A stretch of 64,000 bases of DNA, taken from Palsa-504 sp963787645. GTDB lineage: Bacteria; Actinomycetota; Actinomycetes; Streptosporangiales; Streptosporangiaceae. The stretch is taken from assembly GCA_963787645.1 (NCBI GenBank), contig CAWBDS010000004.1, positions 1 through 64,000 on the forward strand, read 5' to 3'. Positions 8,710 through 16,443 of the stretch are shown piece after piece (the first letter of the stretch is position 1; the number at the start of each line of letters is the position of its first letter). Both the position numbers and the translations under genes were made by a program. A model generated the notes under the pieces. That model was not told the origin of the DNA, did no database searches, and was given only the letters and a program-made list of their open reading frames with translations.

Positions 8710-9713
8710 CGGTGCGGGGGTTCCGGGGGGTCGTCCCCCCGGGCTAACGCCGAGCGCTGGCGGTACATGGCGTCGGTGCTCCAGCGGCTGAAACCCAGGC
8801 GCTCGTACATCTTGATCGCGGGGGTGTTGTCCTCATCCACGTACAGCATCGCCTCGGGCAGGCCGCGGTCGCGCAGGTGTTCCAGTCCGGCCAGGGTCAG
8901 CGCCCGGCCCAGCCCGGTGCCTTGCTGGCCCGGGTCCACCCCGACCACGTAGACCTCGCCGATGCAGTGTGCCATGGCGGCTGCGCCGCGGGGCCCGGGC
9001 TCGGCGGCTCCCGGCACCTTGGTCCAGTGGAAGCCGGTCATCACCCCGTCCCGCTCGGCCACGAAGAAGCCCGCCGGGTCGAACCACGGCTCCTGCTCGC
9101 GCAGCTCGAGGTCGTGCCGCTGCCAGCTGCCCTGCTCCGGGTGCTTGGCGAACGCCCGGGCGTTCAGCTCCAGCCACTCCTGCTCGTCCCGGCCCGGACG
9201 GAACGTCCGCAGCGTGGTGCCGGGCAGCCGGGGCGCGTCCAGCGGGTCGCGCAGCGAGCGGCGCATCTGCCACAGGGCGCGGAACCGCTCGAAGCCCGCC
9301 GCCCGGGCCAGCAGGCCCGCCGCGGGCAGGTCGCCGTGCGCCCACAGCTGGACCCGGTGCCCTTCGGCCTGCGCGATCAGCTCGCGCAGCAGGGCCAGGC
9401 CGAGGCCATGGCCGCGGTACCGCGGGCCGATGACCAGCTCCCCGCTGACCTCCAGGTCGACATGCCCGGGCGCGTCGAGGTAGGCGTACCCGGCGACCGC
9501 GCCGTCCACGGTCAGCACCAGGTCCCGGCCCGGCGCCGGGTCATCATCGGACGTCGCTGGGTCATCGCCGGGCGCGTCGTAGCGCAGGTGCAGCCGCACG
9601 TGTTCGGACAGCGGCGCCACCGAGTCGGCGGCGGTCGCGGCCTCGGCCAGCTCCAGCACCCCGGCCAGCTGGGCCGCGGTGAGCCTGCCGCCGGCGATCG
9701 ACCAGTCGGACAT
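8706..9713 (-). CDS. mshD: Mycothiol synthase (acetyltransferase) MshD
   Basis: 335 residues with two tandem GNAT domains, the hallmark of MshD. It transfers acetyl from acetyl-CoA to Cys-GlcN-Ins in the last step of mycothiol synthesis. The N-terminal acetyl-CoA loop reads RYRGHGLGLALL; the C-terminal active domain has IGEVYVVGVDPGQQGTGLGR and ends with the signature AIKMYERLGFSRW. Mycothiol replaces glutathione in actinobacteria, supporting the taxonomic call. Transcribed towards the small gene and just downstream (4 bp) of glnR, so the two may be co-transcribed. Confidence 0.95.
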   Translation of the reverse strand: MSDWSIAGGRLTAAQLAGVLELAEAATAADSVAPLSEHVRLHLRYDAPGDDPATSDDDPAPGRDLVLTVDGAVAGYAYLDAPGHVDLEVSGELVIGPRYRGHGLGLALLRELIAQAEGHRVQLWAHGDLPAAGLLARAAGFERFRALWQMRRSLRDPLDAPRLPGTTLRTFRPGRDEQEWLELNARAFAKHPEQGSWQRHDLELREQEPWFDPAGFFVAERDGVMTGFHWTKVPGAAEPGPRGAAAMAHCIGEVYVVGVDPGQQGTGLGRALTLAGLEHLRDRGLPEAMLYVDEDNTPAIKMYERLGFSRWSTDAMYRQRSALARGDDPPEPPHR

Positions 9714-9717
9714 GGGG

Positions 9718-10443
9718 TCAGCGGGCCGGCGTCGTGGTCCGGGTGGCGCGGGCCAGTTCGGTCCGTTCGGCCTTGACCGGCACGAACCGGTACCCGACGT
9801 TGCGCACCGTGCCGATCAGCGCCTCGTGCTCCGAGCCCAGCTTGGCCCGCAGCCGCCGGACGTGCACGTCCACCGTGCGGGTGCCGCCGAAGTAGTCGTA
9901 GCCCCAGACCTCCTGCAGCAGCTGGGCCCGGGTGAAGACCCGGCCCGGGTGCTGGGCCAGGAACTTGAGCAGCTCGAATTCCTTGAACGTGAGGTCCAGG
10001 ACCCGGCCGCGCAGCCGGGCCGCGTAGGTGGCCTCGTCGATGGCCAGCTCACCGGACCGGATCTCGTCCGGGGCCTCGGCCACCGCGACCACCGCCCGGC
10101 GGCCGATGGCCAGCCGGATCCGGGCGTCCACCTCCGCGGGACCGGCGGTGTGCAAGATCACGTCATCCACGCCCCACTCCGCGTTGACCGCGGCCAGGCC
10201 GCCCTCGGTCACGATCGCGAACAGCGGGCAGTCCAGGCCGGTGGTCTGCAGCAGCCGGCAGATACTCTTGGCCGGGGCCAGCTCGCGCCGCGCGTCAACC
10301 AGCACGACGTCAGCGGGAGGCGCCTCGACCAGGGCCGACGCGTCCGCGGGCAGCACCCGGACCGGATGCAGCAGCAGCCCCAGCGCAGGCAGGACCTCGG
10401 CCGACGGCTCGAGCGCGCCGGTGATCAGCAGCAGGTCGCTCAC
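9718..10443 (-). CDS. glnR: Nitrogen regulator GlnR (OmpR-type response regulator)
   Basis: 241 residues. An atypical receiver domain (residues 1-115, beginning SDLLLITGALEPSAEVLPAL) precedes an OmpR-type winged helix with the segment GRVFTRAQLLQEVWGYDYF and recognition helix TRTVDVHVRRLRAKLG. The sequence matches what I know of actinomycete GlnR, which controls glnA, amtB and nitrate/urease genes without a partner kinase. GTG 10443 is preferred over a longer frame because GGAGGTG precedes it by 9 nt and homologues begin here. It is divergent from moaD and precedes mshD by 4 bp. Confidence 0.93.
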   Translation of the reverse strand: MSDLLLITGALEPSAEVLPALGLLLHPVRVLPADASALVEAPPADVVLVDARRELAPAKSICRLLQTTGLDCPLFAIVTEGGLAAVNAEWGVDDVILHTAGPAEVDARIRLAIGRRAVVAVAEAPDEIRSGELAIDEATYAARLRGRVLDLTFKEFELLKFLAQHPGRVFTRAQLLQEVWGYDYFGGTRTVDVHVRRLRAKLGSEHEALIGTVRNVGYRFVPVKAERTELARATRTTTPAR

Positions 10444-10460
10444 GGGGCGGCACCTCCACA

Positions 10461-10506
10461 CCTTGTATAAACAGACAAGGACCCGGGGGCAGCGGCGCCC
10501 GGGTCC
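10461..10506. promoter_or_regulatory. Two inverted repeats between divergent glnR and moaD-like gene
   Basis: CCTTGT-N8-ACAAGG (10461-10480) encloses AT-rich TATAAACAG in an otherwise GC-rich gap. Immediately beyond, GGACCCGGG (10479-10487) and CCCGGGTCC (10498-10506) form a 9-bp stem. The first looks like an operator over promoter DNA for glnR; the second could form a hairpin in the moaD leader. No match to a known GlnR a-site/b-site pair was established. Confidence 0.45.
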
Positions 10507-10528
10507 CACTGAGGTAAGGATAACCGAA

Positions 10529-10789
10529 ATGGCCAAAGTGACAATCCAGTACTGGGCCGCGGCCAAGGAAGCGGCCGGGGTGGCCGCCGAGTCGGTGGAG
10601 GCCGAGACGCTGGGCGAGGCGCTGGCCGTGATCCTGGCCCGGCGGGCCGGGGACGAGCGGCTGCGCTCGGTACTGGCCAGGTCTTCCTTCCTGGTCGACG
10701 GCGCGCCCGCGGGCCGCCGGGTCCCGGACGAGCTGATCCTGCCCGAGGCGGCGCGCATCGAGGTCCTGCCCCCGTTCGCGGGCGGTTAA
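10529..10789 (+). CDS. MoaD/ThiS family sulfur-carrier protein
   Basis: 86 residues with the ubiquitin-like fold pattern. The C-terminus ends in the exposed di-glycine (PPFAGG) needed for adenylation and thiocarboxylation. MoaD supplies sulfur for molybdopterin synthesis; ThiS does so for thiamine. The sequence ALAVILARRAGDERLRSVLARSSFLVDG is MoaD-like. RBS AAGGA at 10516-10520 precedes ATG 10529. It stands alone, away from other moa or thi genes, so the pathway is not fixed by context, although MoaD-like genes next to glnR occur in other actinomycetes. Confidence 0.8.
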   Translation: MAKVTIQYWAAAKEAAGVAAESVEAETLGEALAVILARRAGDERLRSVLARSSFLVDGAPAGRRVPDELILPEAARIEVLPPFAGG

Positions 10790-10952
10790 GGCCTGGGTGA
10801 GCGACCTCCCTGCGCAGGCACTCCAGCCCCGTCGGGCCCTCGTGTCACGGGCGGGCGGCCCGCCCAGCAGGTGGTTGTGACAACCCAACAGCCCGAAGAG
10901 CCATCAGGTTGCAGCAACCATCGGTTACGGCGGCGCTCCCGCGGAAAGAGAA

Positions 10953-10967
10953 CCGCAAGATTTGCGG
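10953..10967. repeat. Short palindrome upstream of sigma-factor gene
   Basis: CCGCAA-GAT-TTGCGG, perfect 6-bp arms, about 100 bp before the ECF sigma start. The rest of the 276-bp gap holds no supported gene. A regulator site or leader hairpin is possible. Confidence 0.35.
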
Positions 10968-11065
10968 GGTGGGCATTGTGCCGGTTGTGCGGCAGACTGA
11001 GTGGATAACGCCCTAGTGTGGTCGTATCAGTACGTTCCGAAGTCAAAACCCCCGGCGGGGTGAGC

Positions 11066-11707
11066 ATGAGCCAGCATGGACCGCCCGGTCGGCGGGGTCC
11101 TGACCTGCCCGGGGACAGAAATTTCCCCGGTGAGCTGAACCACCCGGTCACGCCAGCCGTTCTCCCTGGTGTGCCAAATGCGGGAACCGCGCCTCGCTCA
11201 GGGCGGGTGGCTGACGAAGCCTTTGTGCGGACACTGTATGCCGAACACGGCGGCGCCCTGCTTCGTTACGCCCTCCACCTCGCGGGCGGCGACCGGCAGC
11301 GTGCGGAGGATCTTGTGCAGGAAACGATAGTGCGGGCGTGGCGCCATCCCGAGGCGCTAGCCGACCGGCCGGCCAGGCCCTGGCTGTTTGCCGTCGCGCG
11401 TAACCTCGCGGTCGATTCCTATCGTGCGCGGCAAGCCCGTCCACCGGAGACCGGGCAGGCGGCCTTGGAACTACTTCCGGCTGACGACGACGCTGACCGG
11501 ACGCTCGAGTCGTGGGCCGTGGCGGACGCGCTGGCGTCGCTGCGCCCGGACCACCGGCGCGTGATCGTGGAAACCTACTACCGAGGCTGCTCGGTGGCGG
11601 AGGCGGCGGCCACGCTGGGCATTCCGCCAGGTACCGTGAAGTCCAGGACGTTTTACGCGCTCAAAGCACTCAAGCTGGCGCTGCAGGAACGAGGGCTGGC
11701 GCCATGA
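11066..11707 (+). CDS. ECF sigma-70 family factor (SigL/SigK-like)
   Basis: 213 residues from ATG 11066. Region 2 (FVRTLYAEHGGALLRYALHL...RAEDLVQETIVRAW) binds core RNA polymerase and the -10. Region 4 (LRPDHRRVIVETYYRGCSVAEAAATLGI) carries the -35-binding HTH ending GTVKSR. The first 55 residues are a Pro/Gly-rich extension, so a later start is possible. The stop overlaps the ATG of the anti-sigma gene, so the pair is translationally coupled. Similar to the SigL/SigK group that answers to redox or envelope stress through a membrane anti-sigma factor. Confidence 0.9.
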   Translation: MSQHGPPGRRGPDLPGDRNFPGELNHPVTPAVLPGVPNAGTAPRSGRVADEAFVRTLYAEHGGALLRYALHLAGGDRQRAEDLVQETIVRAWRHPEALADRPARPWLFAVARNLAVDSYRARQARPPETGQAALELLPADDDADRTLESWAVADALASLRPDHRRVIVETYYRGCSVAEAAATLGIPPGTVKSRTFYALKALKLALQERGLAP

Positions 11708-12420
11708 CCCAGACCTGGGATTGCGCCGAGGCCCGGACGTCGCTGGGCGTCTACGTGCTCGGCGCCATCGAGCCCGCCGAGCGCGGGCTGGTCGATGCGC
11801 ACCTGGCCACCTGCCGGGACTGCCGGGACGAGCTGGCCGGGCTGGCCGGCCTGCCTGCGCTGCTGGCCCGGGTCAACGCGGACGAGATCAGCCGGATCTG
11901 CGCCGACAACGCGGTCCGCCCGATGGGCAGCGACGACCCGCCCGAGGAACTGCTCGGCACGGTGCTGAACCTGGCCGAGGCCAGGCGGCGCCGCAACCGG
12001 TGGCGGTACCTGTCGGCGGCGGCGGCCGTGGCCGCCATCGCCGGCGGGCTGTTCGCCGGGCTGAGCTCGGCCACCTCGACGACCGTCACCAGGACCGATG
12101 TCGTCTCGGCCGGGGCCGGCAGCTGGGAGACCGTGCAGGCCGCCAACCACGTCACGGGGGCCACGGCGACGGTGGCCTACTCCAAGCAGCTGTGGGGCAG
12201 CGCGTTCCAGGTCCTGGTCGACCACATTCCGCAGGGCACCACCTGCCAGATGTGGGTCATCCACCCGGACGGCACCCGGACCGAGGTCGCGGCCTGGACC
12301 ACCGCCCGGGACGAGGGCCGGGTGTGGTACGCCGGCTCCATGCCGAGCACGTCGGGGTCGATCAGCCAGTTCCAGATCACCGCGGGAAACCAGGTCCTGC
12401 TCACCGCCACGCCGACCTGA
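11704..12420 (+). CDS. Membrane anti-sigma factor with zinc finger (RskA-like)
   Basis: 238 residues. The cytoplasmic N-terminal ZAS domain shows H-x3-C-x2-C (HLATCRDC, residues 32-39), which binds the cognate sigma. A single transmembrane helix (YLSAAAAVAAIAGGLFAGL) is near residues 101-119. The remainder is an extracytoplasmic RskA-type beta domain (WVIHPDGTRTEVAAW). It starts at an ATGA overlap with the sigma gene. By family precedent the zinc site or regulated proteolysis releases the sigma. The adjacent thioredoxin gene favours a thiol-redox signal, which is inference. Confidence 0.9.
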   Translation: MTQTWDCAEARTSLGVYVLGAIEPAERGLVDAHLATCRDCRDELAGLAGLPALLARVNADEISRICADNAVRPMGSDDPPEELLGTVLNLAEARRRRNRWRYLSAAAAVAAIAGGLFAGLSSATSTTVTRTDVVSAGAGSWETVQAANHVTGATATVAYSKQLWGSAFQVLVDHIPQGTTCQMWVIHPDGTRTEVAAWTTARDEGRVWYAGSMPSTSGSISQFQITAGNQVLLTATPT

Positions 12421-12492
12421 ACCCCTTGGAACCCCTTGGAACGGGCCGGTGACGTCGCGCCGGGAATGGATAGCCCCGCGCCCGTGCTGTGA

Positions 12493-12966
12493 ATGGGCGT
12501 GACTAGCGGGCTGATCGCGCTGGCCGCGGCTCTGCTCGTGGCGACGGTACTCGGGATAGCGCTGCGCCGCCGGGCCGGGCGCTTTCGCCCCGGTGCGCCG
12601 CGCACCGCGGCTTCCGGGGACGGCGCGACCAGGGACGGCGTGCTCACCGAGGCCGACCTCGGTGCCAGCCTCGGCCGGCGAGCTACCCTGGTCCAGTTCT
12701 CGACCGCCTTCTGCGCTCCGTGCCGTCCCGCCCGGCAGATCCTGACCCAGGTCGCGGACATGGTGGACGGCGTGAGCCACGTGGACATCGATGCCGCCGA
12801 GCGCCTGGACCTGGCGCGGCGGCTGCGGATCAACAGCACCCCGACCATCTTGGTGCTGGACCCGGACGGCGCCATCGTGACCCGGGCCACTGGCCTGCCC
12901 CGCAAGGCCGACGTCATCGCCGCGCTGGGTTCGGCGATCCCGGCCGAGGACGGCTCACGGAAGTGA
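12493..12966 (+). CDS. Membrane-anchored thioredoxin-like protein
   Basis: 157 residues. An N-terminal hydrophobic helix (LIALAAALLVATVLGIAL, residues 7-24) anchors a thioredoxin fold with redox motif CAPC (FSTAFCAPCRPAR, about residues 69-81) and cis-Pro segment INSTPTILVLDPDG. It probably works as a thiol reductant for the downstream sulfurtransferase or DUF4395 protein. No strong Shine-Dalgarno; GTG 12499 is an alternative start. It follows the anti-sigma gene by 72 bp and precedes the leader-peptide region. Confidence 0.85.
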   Translation: MGVTSGLIALAAALLVATVLGIALRRRAGRFRPGAPRTAASGDGATRDGVLTEADLGASLGRRATLVQFSTAFCAPCRPARQILTQVADMVDGVSHVDIDAAERLDLARRLRINSTPTILVLDPDGAIVTRATGLPRKADVIAALGSAIPAEDGSRK

Positions 12967-13001
12967 CAGGCAGACTCGGCCCGAATACGATCGGTTCCGT
13001 G

Positions 13002-13157
13002 ATGTCGTCGACGGCAGAGCTGCTGACCAAGCGGCGGGCTGTCGACTTCTGCCACGTCGCGACGGCCATCTGTCCGCCGTCGGCCGCCCGCTTACCTCAA
13101 ATCCCGCGAGCGCGGCGGCGGCACGATACAGCAGCCCCTGCATGGCGAGGAGCATGA
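13002..13157 (+). CDS. Putative Cys-containing leader peptide upstream of sulfur genes
   Basis: 51-codon frame starting MSSTAELLTKRRAVDFCHVA, with cysteines at 17 and 24 in F-C-H-V-A-T-A-I-C-P. The core R-x-V-D-x-x-x-V-A-x-A-x-C resembles the short putative leader peptides seen ahead of cysteine/sulfur genes in actinobacteria, thought to sense Cys-tRNA during translation. Its stop TGA overlaps ATG 13154, just before the DUF4395 start, so ribosome passage could control that gene. It is longer than typical leaders (about 20-35 residues). No clear RBS; GTG 12999 is adjacent. Confidence 0.5.
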   Translation: MSSTAELLTKRRAVDFCHVATAICPPSAARLPQIPRARRRHDTAAPAWRGA

Positions 13158-13159
13158 CC

Positions 13160-13582
13160 ATGGACATCGACCCGCGCGGTCCCAGATTCGGCGCGGTGAT
13201 CACGACCGTCGTCCTGGCGGTGGTCCTGATCACCAGCAGCGCCTGGCTGCTCGGCGCGCAGCTGCTCGTGTTCGCCATCGGCGCCGTGTTCGGGCTGCGG
13301 TACGCGCCGTACGGCATCGTGTACCGCCGCCTGGTCCGGCCGCGGCTCGGGCCGCCAGACCGGACCGAGGCCGAGGCCCCGCCGCGCTTCTCCCAGGGGG
13401 TGGGCATGGTCTTCGCCGCGGGCGGCGTGCTGGGCTACGCCCTGGGCGCCCCGGTGGCGGGCATCGTGTTCACCGCGTTCGCGCTGCTCGCGGCGTTCCT
13501 CAACGCGGCGTTCGACTTCTGCCTGGGCTGCCAGGTGTATCTGTTCATCCAGCGGAACCTGCGGGTCCGGCCGTCCGCTTGA
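13160..13582 (+). CDS. DUF4395 membrane protein
   Basis: 140 residues with about four transmembrane helices (two near the N-terminus, two after residue 80) and a CLGCQ motif near the C-terminus that could be redox-active. ATG 13160 gives the family-like beginning MDIDPRGPRFGAV and lies 7 nt after AGGAG; ATG 13154 overlaps the leader-peptide stop and is the alternative. DUF4395 proteins are habitually encoded with thioredoxin and thiosulfate sulfurtransferase, as here, suggesting a role in thiol or sulfane-sulfur handling at the membrane. No biochemical function is established. Confidence 0.85.
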   Translation: MDIDPRGPRFGAVITTVVLAVVLITSSAWLLGAQLLVFAIGAVFGLRYAPYGIVYRRLVRPRLGPPDRTEAEAPPRFSQGVGMVFAAGGVLGYALGAPVAGIVFTAFALLAAFLNAAFDFCLGCQVYLFIQRNLRVRPSA

Positions 13583-13613
13583 ATTACCGGCCGGAGAAGG
13601 AGGAAGTTTTACC

Positions 13614-14456
13614 ATGAGTCGCTCCGACGTCCTCGTGGACGCCGACTGGGCGGAGGCCCATATCGGTGACCCTCATGTCGTGATCGTGGAGGTAGACGAA
13701 GACACCAGCGCCTACGACAAGGGCCACATCCCCGGTGCGGTCAAGGTCGACTGGAAGAAGGACCTGCAGGATCCGGTCCGTCGTGACTTCGTGGACAAGA
13801 CCGGCTTCGAGGCCCTGCTGTCCGAGCGGGGCATCGCCAACGACGACACCGTGCTGCTGTACGGCGGCAACAACAACTGGTTCGCGGCGTACGCGTACTG
13901 GTACTTCCGGCTGTACGGCCACGACCAGGTGCTGCTGCTCGACGGCGGCCGCAAGAAGTGGGAACTGGACTCCCGGGAGCTGAGCACCGAGGTGCCGCAG
14001 CGCCCGCGGACCAGCTACACCGCCACCGAGCAGGACCGCTCGCTGCGCGCGCTGCGCGACGAGGTGATTGACGCGATCGGCAAGCGCAACCTGGTCGACG
14101 TCCGGTCTCCGGACGAGTTCACCGGGCGGCTGCTGGCTCCGGCGCACTTGCCGCAGGAGCAGGCCCAGCGGGCCGGGCACATTCCCACCGCGCGCAACGT
14201 GCCGTGGTCCAAGGCGGCGAACGAGGACGGTACGTTCCGGTCGGACGACGAGCTCCGCCAGCTGTACCAGGGCGACGCGGGACTGGACTTCGGCAAGGAC
14301 ACCATCGCCTACTGCCGGATCGGGGAGCGCTCGGCGCACACCTGGTTCGTCCTGCACGAGCTGCTCGGCCTGCCGAACGTGAAGAACTACGACGGCTCGT
14401 GGACCGAATACGGCTCGCTGGTCGGCGTGCCGATCGAGCTGGGTGAGGCCCGATGA
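13614..14456 (+). CDS. sseA: Thiosulfate/3-mercaptopyruvate sulfurtransferase (rhodanese)
   Basis: 280 residues, two rhodanese domains. The inactive N-terminal domain has YDKGHIPGAVKVDW. The C-terminal domain carries the catalytic cysteine in YCRIGERSAHTW; the R-I-G-E-R loop is typical of thiosulfate rather than mercaptopyruvate enzymes. It passes sulfane sulfur to acceptors such as cyanide or thioredoxin. A strong GGAGAAGGAGG precedes ATG 13614 by about 11 nt. Its stop overlaps the DUF1416 start (ATGA), a conserved actinobacterial pair (also called cysA/sseA). Confidence 0.94.
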   Translation: MSRSDVLVDADWAEAHIGDPHVVIVEVDEDTSAYDKGHIPGAVKVDWKKDLQDPVRRDFVDKTGFEALLSERGIANDDTVLLYGGNNNWFAAYAYWYFRLYGHDQVLLLDGGRKKWELDSRELSTEVPQRPRTSYTATEQDRSLRALRDEVIDAIGKRNLVDVRSPDEFTGRLLAPAHLPQEQAQRAGHIPTARNVPWSKAANEDGTFRSDDELRQLYQGDAGLDFGKDTIAYCRIGERSAHTWFVLHELLGLPNVKNYDGSWTEYGSLVGVPIELGEAR

Positions 14457-14782
14457 GCGCAGCGAATCCCGCGACCACCGGGGCCGACGGGTGCGGCGCG
14501 CCCGCGGGCGGGGTGGCCGCGCCCGCGGCGGCCGGTAACCAGGCGGTGGTGGAGGGCAGGGTCGTCCACCAGGGCGCCGCGGTCTCCACCGGGTACGCGC
14601 GGCTGCTCGGCACCGATGACGAGTTCGTGGCCGAGGTCCCGCTCGGGCCCGACGGCGGCTTCCGGTTCTTCGCGGCGCCCGGCTCCTGGACGCTGCGGGT
14701 CCTGGCGCCGGGCGGCCTGCGCGCCGAGCGGTCCGTCGACGCCGACTACGGCCAGGTCACGAACGTCGACGTCACTATCTGA
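14453..14782 (+). CDS. DUF1416 domain protein
   Basis: 109 residues. An Ala/Gly-rich N-terminus with one cysteine (DGCGAP) is followed by a beta-sandwich-like domain (VVEGRVVHQGAAVSTGYARL... GSWTLRVLAPGG). The family nearly always follows the actinobacterial sulfurtransferase, here with an ATGA overlap, so a partner or sulfur-acceptor role is inferred; no activity is known. A strong intrinsic terminator follows 10 bp after the stop, ending the sulfur operon. Confidence 0.88.
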   Translation: MSAANPATTGADGCGAPAGGVAAPAAAGNQAVVEGRVVHQGAAVSTGYARLLGTDDEFVAEVPLGPDGGFRFFAAPGSWTLRVLAPGGLRAERSVDADYGQVTNVDVTI

Positions 14783-14791
14783 GGTCTGGGT

Positions 14792-14841
14792 TCCGGCCGG
14801 AGCCGCGGGATGGTCCCCGCGGCTCCGGCCGGACCGCTTTT
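14792..14841 (+). terminator. Rho-independent terminator of the sulfur operon
   Basis: Perfect 18-bp GC-rich stem (14792-14809 with 14816-14833), 6-nt loop ATGGTC, then CCGC and TTTT at 14838-14841. It sits 10 bp after the DUF1416 stop and insulates the phoU promoter. Confidence 0.93.
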
Positions 14842-14863
14842 GTTCACCTGCCGGACACGAACG
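14842..14863 (+). promoter_or_regulatory. Candidate PHO box upstream of phoU
   Basis: Two adjacent 11-mers, GTTCACCTGCC and GGACACGAACG. The first matches the GTTCACC core known for actinomycete PhoP direct repeats. The pair agrees at 16 of 22 positions with the site before the second pstS. A -10-like TAGGCT (14881-14886) follows 17 bp downstream, so an activator site over the -35 is plausible. Confidence 0.55.
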
Positions 14864-14892
14864 GGCCGCGGGCTGCGCACTAGGCTTTGGCT

Positions 14893-15543
14893 ATGGTCGA
14901 GCACCGACAGGAATTCGAGCATGATCTCGAGGCCATCGAGGCCAGGATCATCGAACTGTTCGCCATGGTCGCCGAGGATCTTCCCGAGGCGACCCGGGCC
15001 CTGCTGACCGGCAGCAACGAGATCATGCAGCGGCTGCTCGAGCGCGACAAGGTGATCAGCGCCCTGTACCCGGAGACCGAGACGCTGGCCAGCCGGGCGA
15101 TCCTGCTGCAGGCCCCGGTCGCCGACGATCTGCGCTTCTTGCTGTCCGTGCTGCGTGTCCTGACCGAGTTCGAGCTCTCCCACAACCTGGTCATCCAGAT
15201 CGCCTCCCGGGGCAACCACTTCCTGGGCGAGGACCTGTCGCCGCGCAGCCGGGGGATCGTCGAACGGATGGGCAACCTCGCCTCGGACATGTGGCGGCAG
15301 GCCGCCGACTGCTGGTACCAGCGGGACCGGGCCGCGGCGGCCGCGGTCGAAGAGCGCGACGACGAGATGGACGAGCTCTACTCCAGCCTGAACGCCGAAC
15401 TCGCCTCGGGAAAGATGTCGATCCCGGTCACCATGGAGATGACCCTGGTGGCGCGCTTCTACGAACGGCTGGCCGACCACGCGGTCAACATCGCGCGCCG
15501 TGTGGTCTACCTGGCCGGCGCTACGCCCCGTACCACCGAATAG
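14893..15543 (+). CDS. phoU: Phosphate uptake regulator PhoU
   Basis: 216 residues, all-alpha, with the two repeated three-helix PhoU domains. The first begins VEHRQEFEHDLEAIEARI; the second contains EMTLVARFYERLADHAVNIARRV with the metal-cluster acidic motif. PhoU couples PstSCAB occupancy to the phosphate two-component system, dampening uptake and signalling. ATG 14893 follows a TAGGCT -10 by 6 nt without Shine-Dalgarno, suggesting leaderless translation. It converges on pstB with a 2-bp gap. No phoR/phoP genes are in the window. Confidence 0.95.
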   Translation: MVEHRQEFEHDLEAIEARIIELFAMVAEDLPEATRALLTGSNEIMQRLLERDKVISALYPETETLASRAILLQAPVADDLRFLLSVLRVLTEFELSHNLVIQIASRGNHFLGEDLSPRSRGIVERMGNLASDMWRQAADCWYQRDRAAAAAVEERDDEMDELYSSLNAELASGKMSIPVTMEMTLVARFYERLADHAVNIARRVVYLAGATPRTTE

Positions 15544-15545
15544 GC

Positions 15546-16436
15546 TCAGCCCACCCGGCCGGTGACGTAGGCCTTGGTGCGCTCGTCCTGCGGGTCGCCG
15601 AAGATCTGCGCGGTCGGCCCGTACTCGACCAGGACGCCCGTGCGGGTGTCGGACAGGCCCGGCTTCTCGTCGCGGCGCACGGAGTAGAAGGCGGTGCGGT
15701 CGCTGACCCGGGTCGCCTGCTGCATGTTGTGCGTGACGATGACGATCGTGTACCTGGCCTTGATCTCCCGCATCAGGTCCTCGATGCGGCCCGTCGCGAT
15801 CGGGTCGAGGGCCGAGCAGGGCTCGTCCATGAGCACCACATCCGGCTCGACCGCGAGCGTGCGGGCGATACACAGCCGCTGCGCCTGGCCGCCGGACAGG
15901 CCGAGGCCGGACTTGCCCAGCCGGTCCTTGACCTCGTCCCAGAGCGCGGCTTGCGTCAGCGACCGTTCGACGATCTCGTCCAGCTTGCCCTTGTTCCGGA
16001 TGCCGTTGATCCGCGGCCCGTAGGCGATGTTGTCGTAGATCGACTTCGGGAACGGGTTGGCCTTCTGGAAAACCATCCCGATCCGGCGCCGGACAGCGGC
16101 CGGGGATACGCCGCTGCCGTACAGGGGCACGCCGCGGTAGCGGATGTCGCCTTCCATCCGGGCCCCGACGATCAGGTCGTTCATCCGGTTGAGGCTGCGC
16201 AGCACCGTCGTCTTGCCGCAGCCGGACGGCCCGATGAACGCGGTGATCTCGTTCTCGTAGATGGTCAGCGAGACGTCGGTCACCGCGCGGAACGAGCCGT
16301 AGTACATCGACGTATTCTTCACGTCGAAGACGGACGTGCCCGCCGATAGCGTTTCTGGCGCCGTGTCGGGGATGTCCAGTTGGGGGAGGACTTCCTGATC
16401 CTGCCGCACGTTCAGCTGGTCCTGCTGCTCTTCCAT
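15546..16436 (-). CDS. pstB: Phosphate ABC transporter ATP-binding protein PstB
   Basis: 296 residues. Walker A GPSGCGKT, Q-loop FQKANPFPKSIYDNIAYG (PstB-specific), signature LSGGQAQRL, Walker B VVLMDEPCSALDP and H-loop VTHNMQQA are all present. It powers high-affinity phosphate import through PstA/PstC. A 35-residue N-terminal extension precedes the domain. ATG 16436 lies 7 bp after the pstA stop and is preferred over longer frames that run into pstA. Confidence 0.97.
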   Translation of the reverse strand: MEEQQDQLNVRQDQEVLPQLDIPDTAPETLSAGTSVFDVKNTSMYYGSFRAVTDVSLTIYENEITAFIGPSGCGKTTVLRSLNRMNDLIVGARMEGDIRYRGVPLYGSGVSPAAVRRRIGMVFQKANPFPKSIYDNIAYGPRINGIRNKGKLDEIVERSLTQAALWDEVKDRLGKSGLGLSGGQAQRLCIARTLAVEPDVVLMDEPCSALDPIATGRIEDLMREIKARYTIVIVTHNMQQATRVSDRTAFYSVRRDEKPGLSDTRTGVLVEYGPTAQIFGDPQDERTKAYVTGRVG

Positions 16437-16443
16437 GGGATCC

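Noticed and set aside
11653..12780. 375-codon minus-strand frame opposite the anti-sigma gene
   Set aside because: Antisense shadow; the plus strand has the ZAS motif and a coupled start.
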